The notes under the pieces were generated by a model that was not told where the DNA came from, did no database searches, and saw only the letters and a program-made list of their open reading frames with translations. This document shows positions 1 to 5,810 of a stretch of 6,661 bases of DNA, piece after piece (within the stretch, counting starts at the first letter, position 1; every line of letters starts with the position of its first letter). This DNA comes from Bacteroidota bacterium (GTDB taxonomy: Bacteria > Bacteroidota > Bacteroidia > Flavobacteriales > Schleiferiaceae), in the NCBI GenBank assembly GCA_005786915.1, contig SYCM01000041.1, forward strand, positions 1 to 6,661, in the 5' to 3' direction. A program made the translations under genes and the position numbers.

Positions 1-676
1 GCTTGTGACGGCCCTGAGCGCGGTCGACGGAATCCAGTGGATTCGCCTGCACTACCTTTTTCCGACTGGCTTCCCCGAGGACGTGCTCGACGTCATTCGC
101 GAGAATCCAAAGGTGTGCCGCTACATCGATATTCCGCTGCAGCACATCGCTGATAGCGTACTCAAGAGCATGCGGCGCGGAACCACCCACGCGAAAACCG
201 ACCGGCTGCTGGATGCCATGCGCGAAAAAGTTCCCGGCATCGCCATTCGTACGACCCTCATTGTGGGCTACCCGGGCGAAACGGAGGCCGATTTTGACGA
301 GCTCCTCGATTGGGTGCGCGCGCAGCGCTTCGAGCGGCTGGGCGTGTTTACCTACAGCCACGAGGAAAATACCCACGCCTTTGCGCTGGAAGACGACGTT
401 CCGGCCGAAGTCAAGATGGCCCGCCAGCAGGCCGTCATGGAGGTGCAGCGCGAAATTTCGCTCGAGCGCAACGAGGCGCTGATCGGCCAAACGCTGACTG
501 TGGTCATCGACCGCGCCGAGGGAGACGCCTACCTCGGGCGCACCGAGTTTGATTCGCCGGACGTGGACAACGAAGTGCGCATTGAGGCTCCGGGAGTGCA
601 TTTGAAGCGCGGAACATTCGTGAGCGCCAAGATTGTGGGCGCCACGGAGTATGACCTCGAGGCGGAACTCGTTTGA
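1..676 (+). CDS. rimO: Ribosomal protein S12 methylthiotransferase RimO, 3' part (5' end outside window)
   Basis: RimO is a radical-SAM enzyme that adds a methylthio group to a conserved aspartate of ribosomal protein S12, in the cytoplasm. The reading frame is open from base 2 to the TGA at 674-676, giving about 224 residues, roughly the C-terminal half of a family that is usually about 430-440 residues. The visible part begins in the radical-SAM barrel: IRLHYLFPTGFP near residue 14, then YIDIPLQH and LKSMRRGTT near 40-61, TTLIVGYPGETE near 83-94 and LGVFTYSHEENT near 112-123. The C-terminal part, from about residue 157, fits the TRAM RNA/protein-binding domain, with GRTEFDSPDVDNEV and a final EYDLEAELV. 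The radical-SAM CxxxCxxC cysteines and the N-terminal UPF0004 domain must lie upstream. The GTG at base 5 is an internal valine codon, not a start. Identification against the sister enzyme MiaB rests on the YSHEE and DSPDVDNEV segments, which are RimO-like. Confidence 0.95.
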   Translation, partial: LVTALSAVDGIQWIRLHYLFPTGFPEDVLDVIRENPKVCRYIDIPLQHIADSVLKSMRRGTTHAKTDRLLDAMREKVPGIAIRTTLIVGYPGETEADFDELLDWVRAQRFERLGVFTYSHEENTHAFALEDDVPAEVKMARQQAVMEVQREISLERNEALIGQTLTVVIDRAEGDAYLGRTEFDSPDVDNEVRIEAPGVHLKRGTFVSAKIVGATEYDLEAELV

Positions 677-709
677 CGAGCTCCGAGCAGCGAGCTGCAG
701 GGCGTTCAT

Positions 710-718
710 TGTGGATAA
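710..718 (-). promoter_or_regulatory. Perfect consensus DnaA box upstream of dnaE
   Basis: The + strand reads TGTGGATAA, the exact reverse complement of the DnaA-box consensus TTATCCACA. It lies 34 nt after the rimO stop and 57 nt before the dnaE start, in the only intergenic stretch of the window. I saw no second exact copy in the window. The best nearby relaxed match (GTTTGCACA at 731-739) agrees at only 6 of 9 positions. A single box is not an origin. Its position suits DnaA control of the polymerase gene or simple titration of DnaA, but function is inferred, and a chance match remains possible. Confidence 0.5.
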
Positions 719-725
719 ATTCCGC

Positions 726-745
726 AAGCCGTTTGCACACGGCTT
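726..745 (+). terminator. Possible weak intrinsic terminator after rimO
   Basis: AAGCCGT (726-732) and ACGGCTT (739-745) form a perfect 7-bp inverted repeat around a 6-nt loop, followed by only one further T and then A. It sits 49 nt after the rimO stop. Position and symmetry suit a Rho-independent terminator, but the U-tract is very short and the stem is only moderately stable. It could instead be an operator-like inverted repeat in the dnaE promoter region. Confidence 0.35.
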
Positions 746-765
746 TAGGTCGTGGTTTACCTTTA
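732..765 (+). promoter_or_regulatory. Candidate Bacteroidota-type promoter for dnaE
   Basis: The primary sigma factor of Bacteroidota recognises TTTG near -33 and TAnnTTTG near -7. Here TTTG at 732-735 is followed, after a 22-nt spacer, by TACCTTTA at 758-765, which matches five of the six fixed -7 positions. The spacer is at the long end of the usual range. Transcription would then begin only a few bases before the ATG at 776, making the mRNA nearly leaderless. The -33 element falls in the hairpin at 726-745, so the two readings may compete or be linked. Confidence 0.3.
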
Positions 766-768
766 GGA
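765..768 (+). promoter_or_regulatory. dnaE: Possible short Shine-Dalgarno element for dnaE
   Basis: AGGA lies 7 nt upstream of the ATG at 776, a workable spacing. Bacteroidota often do without Shine-Dalgarno sequences, so this may be chance. If the promoter proposed at 732-765 is used, this element would mostly fall outside the transcript, so the two calls are alternatives. Confidence 0.3.
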
Positions 769-775
769 TTCGACC

Positions 776-3700
776 ATGTACCTCGTTTTTGACACCGAAA
801 CTACCGGATTACCAAGAGATTGGAACGCGCCGCTGAGCGACGTCGACAATTGGCCCCGGGTGGTTCAAGTGGCGTGGCAGCTGCACGGCTCCGACGGTGC
901 CCTGATTGAGGCGCGCGACTTCTTGATCAAGCCCGAGGGGTTTAACATTCCGTTTGGAGCCGAAGAGATTCATGGCATTAGCACTGAACTAGCTCGGAAT
1001 GAGGGCGTTTCAGCTTCAGAAGCCCTTGCGGCCTTTCAGTCGGCCCTCGATCGGACCCAGTTTATGGTGGGCCACAACCTCAAGTTTGACTTGAATGCGT
1101 TGGGGGCCGAGTACCTGAGGCTGGGGTGGGACGTGGCGTGGATTCAAAAGCCAGTGCTCGATACCATGACGCCGCAAACGGCAGCCCTGGTGGGGATTCC
1201 GGGACGCAGCGGCTTCAAGCCGGCGAAGTTAGGGGAGTTGCACGCCAAGCTTTTTGGCGAAGAGTTCGCCGAGGCCCACAACGCCACCGCCGACGTGGAG
1301 GCGACCGCACGCTGCTTCTGGGAACTGGTGCGCATCCGCCATTGGCAGCCCAGCCAGCTCGGGGTGCAGCCCGACCAGCTCGAGGCGTTTGTGACAGCCC
1401 ATCCGCTGATGGTTTCGCCCATTGGGCTAACGCATCGCAACCTCAAGGCGGCAAGTGCGGCCCTGAAAGCCCGCGATTTGGCCCCTGCGGCGCCAGCTGA
1501 GGCCCCTGCCGCTGCAGGTTCCGATCAGGACACGCCCTTTTTTCACCTGCACGTGCACAGTCAGTTCAGCGTGCTGCAGGCGACGACTAAGGTGCCGGAG
1601 CTGATCAAGCGCGTTACGGCCGACGGGCAACCCGCGGTGGCCCTTACCGATTTGGGCAACATGATGGGGGCTTTTCAGTTTGTTCAGGGTGTGCAGGTCT
1701 ACAACAAAAACCGGCCTGAGGGAAGCCCCGAGCTCAAAGCCATCGTGGGAATGGACGCCTACGTGTGCCGCAACCACCTCGACCGCAGCCAGAAGGACGA
1801 CGGCTACCAAATTCCGCTCTTGGCCAAAAACAAAACAGGTTACCACAACCTGGCGAAGCTGAGCTCCGTAGCCTACATCGATGGATTTTACTACGTTCCG
1901 CGCATCGATCGCGACCTGCTGCTGGCCCATAAAGAGGGGGTAATGGTCACGACCGGCGGCATGATGGGGGAGGTGCCGCAGCTCATTTTAAACGTGGGCG
2001 AAAAGCAGGCCGAAGAGGCATTCTTATGGTGGAAGGCTCAGTTTGGCGAGGATTTTTATGCCGAAATCAACCGCCACGGGCTGCCCGAAGAAGACGCCAT
2101 CAACGAGGTGCTGCGCCGATTTTGCGCGGCGCACGGGGTCAAGGCGGTTGCTGCGAACAACGCATTTTACCTGGACGAAGCGCAAGCGGAGGCCCACGAC
2201 ATCTTGCTCTGCGTCAAGGAGTCCGAGAAAAAGGCCACTCCGATTGGGCGCGGACGCGGGTTTAGATATGGGTTCCCGAACAGCAAATTTTACCTGACGA
2301 CGCAGGCCGAGATGCGCCAGCGCTTCGCGGATTGGCCTGAAGCACTGTTGAACCTCAGTGAGGTGCTGGGTAAGATTGAGAACTACGGGCTGGCCCGCGA
2401 TGTGCTTTTGCCTGAGTTCGAGATTCCTCAGGAGTTTGTGCATCCCGACGACTCCTCGGACGGCGGCAAGCGCGGCGAGAACGCGTACCTGCGGCACCTG
2501 ACCTATGTGGGGGCCAAGAAGCGCTGGGGCGATCCGGTGCCGGCCGAAATTGCGGAGCGCCTAGATTTTGAACTCGAAACCATTGAGCGCACGGGATATC
2601 CGGGCTACTTTTTGATCGTTCAAGACTTCTGTCAGGCGGCGCGCAACATGGGCGTCAGTGTGGGGCCGGGGCGCGGATCGGCCGCGGGATCGGCGGTGGC
2701 CTACTCCACAGGGATTACCAACGTCGACCCCATCACCTACGACCTACTGTTCGAACGGTTTTTGAATCCGGACCGCGTCAGCCTTCCAGATATTGACATT
2801 GACTTCGACGACCGCGGCCGCGACAAGGTAATTCAGTACGTGATCGACAAGTACGGATCGAACCAGGTGGCGCAGATCATTACCTATGGTTCGATGGCGG
2901 CCAAGTCCGCCATCAAGGACGCGGGGAGGGCTCTAGATCTATCGTTTGAAGAAGCCGACCGGCTGACCAAATCGGTGCCCGACAACTCGAGCCTGCCTGC
3001 GATTCTCGATGCCGACGACGCGACAATTCGCGAAAAGTTCCGCAACGAGGACTACGACAAGGCCGTAGCGCTGCGCGAAATGGCCAAAGGCAGCGACCTG
3101 AAAGCAGCGACGCTGCAGCAGGCGAAGGTCTTGGAAGGCTCGCTGCGCAACACGGGCATTCACGCCTGCGGCGTGATCATTACGCCGAGCGACATTCGCG
3201 AGCTGATTCCGGTGGCCACCGCCAAAGACAGCGCGATGTGGACGACGCAGTTCGACAACGCGGTGGTCGAATCGGCCGGCCTGCTCAAGATGGACTTCTT
3301 GGGACTGAAGACCCTGACGCTAATCAAGGACAGCCTCGAGCTCGTGCGCAAGCGCCACGGGGTAGAGATTGACATTGAGGCGATTCCGCTCGACGACGTC
3401 GCTACTTATGAGCTCTTTCAGCGCGGAGACACCGTGGGAATCTTTCAGTACGAATCGCCCGGAATGCAGAAGCACCTCAAGGACCTCAAGCCCACGGTGT
3501 TCGGCGACCTGATCGCGATGAACGCGCTCTACCGTCCGGGTCCGCTCGAATACATTCCCAGCTTTATTAGGCGCAAGCACGGCATAGAGCCGATTTCGTA
3601 CGACCTGGCCGACATGGAGGAGTACCTCAGCGAGACCTACGGCATTACGGTGTACCAGGAGCAGGTGATGCTGCTGTCGCAAAAGCTTGCCGGCTTTACC

Positions 3701-5128
3701 AAGGGCCAGGCCGACATGCTCCGCAAGGCGATGGGTAAGAAGATCAAGGCGGTCCTCGACCAGATGAAGCCCCAGTTTGTGCTGGGCGGAATTGAGCGCG
3801 GCCACGCCGAGCCCATTCTTGAGAAGGTCTGGAAGGACTGGGAGGCCTTTGCCTCGTACGCCTTCAACAAGTCGCATTCGACCTGCTACGCGTGGATTGC
3901 CTACCAAACGGCTTACCTGAAGGCGCACTATCCCGCCGAGTACATGGCGGCCGTACTCTCCAACAACATGAACGACATCAAGCAGGTGACGTTTTTCATG
4001 GAGGAGTGCCGGCGCATGAAGCTCCCGGTGCTGGGGCCCGAAATCAACGAGTCCGAGGGGTCGTTCACGGTTAACCGCGAGGGCGCCATTCGATTCGGCT
4101 TGCTCGGTATGAAGGGGGTGGGCGCGGCGGCCGTCGACTTTTTGCTTCAGGATCGCGCCGCCAACGGCCCCTATACGAGCGTATTTGACGCCGCCCGACG
4201 CCTCGACCTGCGTGTGGTCAACAAAGGAACCTGGGAGTCGCTCGCGCTGGGAGGGGCGTTTGACCGCTTCGAGGGCGTGCATCGCGCGATGTTTTTTGCC
4301 GAAGAGTCTGACGGCCGGCCGTTCGTGGAACGCCTGCGCCGCTACGGCCAGGCCTACCAGGACCAGCTGAATTCCGCCCAAGTCAGCTTGTTTGGCGAAG
4401 ACAGCGGAGTGGATACGCCTGAGCCGGCGCTCCCGCAGGTGCCGACGTGGAACAACCTCGAGCTGCTCAAGCGCGAGAAGGAGGTGATCGGAATCTACGT
4501 GAGCGCGCACCCGCTCGACGCCTACCGCTTTGAGCTCAAAACGTTCCGCAAGCAATCAGTTAGTGAGCTTTCGTCCCTTGAGGCGTTTGTCAGCGGCAAA
4601 GGTGCACGGGATTTTGCGGTGGCCGGAATCGTGACCAATGCGCAAGTACGGACCACCCGGACGGGGCGCGAGATGGGCAGCTTCGTGCTCGAAGACGAAG
4701 ACGGCGCCACCGAGTTCGTCGTATTTGGCCAGCAGTTTCTCGATTTACGCAGCTTTTTTGTCAACGACCTGATGGTGCTGGTACGCGGACGCGTTCAGCG
4801 CCCCGCCTGGGCCCGCGACGACAACCAGGCGAAGCTCGTTGCCGACATCCACAAGATTCAGTTGCTCAGCGAGATGTTTGACCGCGAGGCGCGCGGACTG
4901 ACGCTTTATGCGGCGGTTCAGGACATTACCCCAGCCACCTGGGGCGAACTGGCGCAGATTTTGCGCGCGCATCCGGGCAAGCAGCGCCTGCAGTTCCACA
5001 TCGGCGACGCCGCAAGCCAGACCCAACTGCGCATGCCGAGTCGCGGGGCTGGGGTGCAAATCAGCCGGGAACTCTTGGGTCACTTGGACGAACTTAAACA
5101 CTTTCACGCGGCGGTACGCCTCGACTGA
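776..5128 (+). CDS. dnaE: DNA polymerase III alpha subunit with fused N-terminal 3'-5' exonuclease
   Basis: This is the catalytic subunit of the replicative DNA polymerase, 1450 residues against about 1160 for the unfused E. coli protein. The extra N-terminus (about 1-190) is a DnaQ-like proofreading exonuclease of the DEDDh type: D6 and E8 in FDTETTG, D105 in GHNLKFD, H168 and D173 in HNATAD. An Ala/Pro-rich linker (about 230-252) leads to the PHP domain (about 255-520), which keeps HLHVH (257-261) but has lost most other expected metal ligands. The polymerase core follows: GPGRGSAAGSA (630-640), catalytic aspartates D672 and D674 in PDIDIDF, third aspartate D840 in KMDFLGL, and NKSHSTCYAW (1031-1040). 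A helix-hairpin-helix region follows near 1105-1165, then a likely beta-clamp-binding motif QVSLF (1202-1206), an OB fold (about 1275-1365) and a C-terminal domain expected to bind tau. The start is fixed by an in-frame TAG at 764-766, and the catalytic DTE begins only six residues in. The fused exonuclease is a known Bacteroidota arrangement as I recall it. Confidence 0.97.
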   Translation: MYLVFDTETTGLPRDWNAPLSDVDNWPRVVQVAWQLHGSDGALIEARDFLIKPEGFNIPFGAEEIHGISTELARNEGVSASEALAAFQSALDRTQFMVGHNLKFDLNALGAEYLRLGWDVAWIQKPVLDTMTPQTAALVGIPGRSGFKPAKLGELHAKLFGEEFAEAHNATADVEATARCFWELVRIRHWQPSQLGVQPDQLEAFVTAHPLMVSPIGLTHRNLKAASAALKARDLAPAAPAEAPAAAGSDQDTPFFHLHVHSQFSVLQATTKVPELIKRVTADGQPAVALTDLGNMMGAFQFVQGVQVYNKNRPEGSPELKAIVGMDAYVCRNHLDRSQKDDGYQIPLLAKNKTGYHNLAKLSSVAYIDGFYYVPRIDRDLLLAHKEGVMVTTGGMMGEVPQLILNVGEKQAEEAFLWWKAQFGEDFYAEINRHGLPEEDAINEVLRRFCAAHGVKAVAANNAFYLDEAQAEAHDILLCVKESEKKATPIGRGRGFRYGFPNSKFYLTTQAEMRQRFADWPEALLNLSEVLGKIENYGLARDVLLPEFEIPQEFVHPDDSSDGGKRGENAYLRHLTYVGAKKRWGDPVPAEIAERLDFELETIERTGYPGYFLIVQDFCQAARNMGVSVGPGRGSAAGSAVAYSTGITNVDPITYDLLFERFLNPDRVSLPDIDIDFDDRGRDKVIQYVIDKYGSNQVAQIITYGSMAAKSAIKDAGRALDLSFEEADRLTKSVPDNSSLPAILDADDATIREKFRNEDYDKAVALREMAKGSDLKAATLQQAKVLEGSLRNTGIHACGVIITPSDIRELIPVATAKDSAMWTTQFDNAVVESAGLLKMDFLGLKTLTLIKDSLELVRKRHGVEIDIEAIPLDDVATYELFQRGDTVGIFQYESPGMQKHLKDLKPTVFGDLIAMNALYRPGPLEYIPSFIRRKHGIEPISYDLADMEEYLSETYGITVYQEQVMLLSQKLAGFTKGQADMLRKAMGKKIKAVLDQMKPQFVLGGIERGHAEPILEKVWKDWEAFASYAFNKSHSTCYAWIAYQTAYLKAHYPAEYMAAVLSNNMNDIKQVTFFMEECRRMKLPVLGPEINESEGSFTVNREGAIRFGLLGMKGVGAAAVDFLLQDRAANGPYTSVFDAARRLDLRVVNKGTWESLALGGAFDRFEGVHRAMFFAEESDGRPFVERLRRYGQAYQDQLNSAQVSLFGEDSGVDTPEPALPQVPTWNNLELLKREKEVIGIYVSAHPLDAYRFELKTFRKQSVSELSSLEAFVSGKGARDFAVAGIVTNAQVRTTRTGREMGSFVLEDEDGATEFVVFGQQFLDLRSFFVNDLMVLVRGRVQRPAWARDDNQAKLVADIHKIQLLSEMFDREARGLTLYAAVQDITPATWGELAQILRAHPGKQRLQFHIGDAASQTQLRMPSRGAGVQISRELLGHLDELKHFHAAVRLD

Positions 5129-5129
5129 C

Positions 5130-5810
5130 ATGAAGCACGCCCTTGCAGCAATCGGACTCTGGCTCGTCGCCCTGGTGGCGGTCGCGCAAAACGCAGTGGA
5201 TGCCCAAGGACGGCGAACGGGTCCCTGGTCCGCCAAGCATCCCAACGGCCAGCCCCGCTACGAAGGCCAGTTTGACGCCGGCGTTCCCGTAGGCCGGTTT
5301 GTGTACTACCACGAAAACGGCTTTCGCAGCGCCCAAATGGACTACCGCGGGCGCAGCGGGGTGTGCGCCACCGAACAGTACGACGAAAAGGGCAAGCTAA
5401 TGGCCCGCGGAATCTACAACGTCCAGCGACAGCGCGACAGCCTTTGGGTGACCTTTGCTTTTGACGGCACCAAGCTCGAGCATGCGCCCTACCGCAACGG
5501 CGTGCTGCACGGGGCCTACACGATGTTTTACCCCGACGGCAAGGTGATGGAGCGCGGCGAGTACGTCGACGGAGCGAAGCAGGGCACTTGGATGCGGTTT
5601 TCGGATGCCGGCGGCAAGGAGCGCAGCTCGACCTGGGCGGGCGGACGGCTGCACGGCGCCTGGACGGAGTTTGATGCCGACGGCCGCGTGGCGGTCACGG
5701 GAAGCTACATGAACGACCTGCGCCACGGCACCTGGACCTACCTCGAGCGCGGCAGCGTCGTGCGCACAGAGAGCTACCGGCGCGGAATCCTGCAAAAGCC
5801 CAAGCCCTGA
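5130..5810 (+). CDS. Secreted MORN-repeat protein (YwqK-like, MORN_2 family), function unknown
   Basis: A 226-residue protein. Residues 1-19 look like a Sec signal peptide: positively charged MKH, a hydrophobic stretch through about residue 18, and an AVA-Q cleavage site. There is no lipobox cysteine, so it is probably periplasmic or exported rather than a lipoprotein. The rest is about seven or eight repeats of roughly 23 residues with the MORN_2 pattern (G-x-W-x-x-[FY]-x-x-[DN]-G-x-x-x-x-x-G-x-[FY]-x-x-G), clearest at GPWSAKHPNG (31-40), GAYTMFYPDG (128-137), GTWMRFSDAGG (152-162) and GAWTEFDADG (176-185). A degenerate repeat lies near 80-120. Databases often call such proteins 'YwqK family antitoxin', but nothing here resembles a toxin partner. 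The start was chosen because it gives a clean signal peptide and lies 1 nt after the dnaE stop. A longer in-frame extension to 4908 would overlap dnaE by 74 codons. No Shine-Dalgarno is visible, so translational coupling to dnaE is likely. Confidence 0.85.
   Translation: MKHALAAIGLWLVALVAVAQNAVDAQGRRTGPWSAKHPNGQPRYEGQFDAGVPVGRFVYYHENGFRSAQMDYRGRSGVCATEQYDEKGKLMARGIYNVQRQRDSLWVTFAFDGTKLEHAPYRNGVLHGAYTMFYPDGKVMERGEYVDGAKQGTWMRFSDAGGKERSSTWAGGRLHGAWTEFDADGRVAVTGSYMNDLRHGTWTYLERGSVVRTESYRRGILQKPKP

Noticed and set aside
5..7. GTG as a start codon for the first gene
   Set aside because: The frame is open to the window edge, and the product lacks the N-terminal half of RimO, so this is an internal valine codon of a truncated gene.
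685..698. Inverted repeat GCAGC-GA-GCTGC just after rimO as a terminator
   Set aside because: A 2-nt loop is too tight for a stable hairpin as written, and no T-tract follows.
677..775. Replication origin in the rimO-dnaE gap
   Set aside because: Only one exact DnaA box, no box cluster, no AT-rich unwinding stretch, and the gap is just 99 bp.
1427..1930. 167-codon open frame on the - strand opposite the PHP region
   Set aside because: Antisense to conserved DnaE codons, with no recognisable motif and no sign of its own promoter or ribosome-binding site.
3320..4555. 411-codon open frame on the - strand inside dnaE
   Set aside because: It lies wholly antisense to well-conserved polymerase sequence, and its translation (rich in Leu, Val, His, Arg, Gly) shows no recognisable domain. 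Long antisense frames are expected opposite GC-rich genes with biased third positions.
4908..5129. Upstream extension of the MORN-repeat protein into dnaE
   Set aside because: It would overlap the DnaE C-terminal domain by 74 codons and bury the signal peptide internally. The ATG at 5130 gives a proper secretory N-terminus.
5130..5810. Toxin-antitoxin module based on the 'YwqK family antitoxin' label
   Set aside because: Neighbours are dnaE and mnmA, no toxin-like gene adjoins it, and the protein carries a signal peptide. The label is only a family name.
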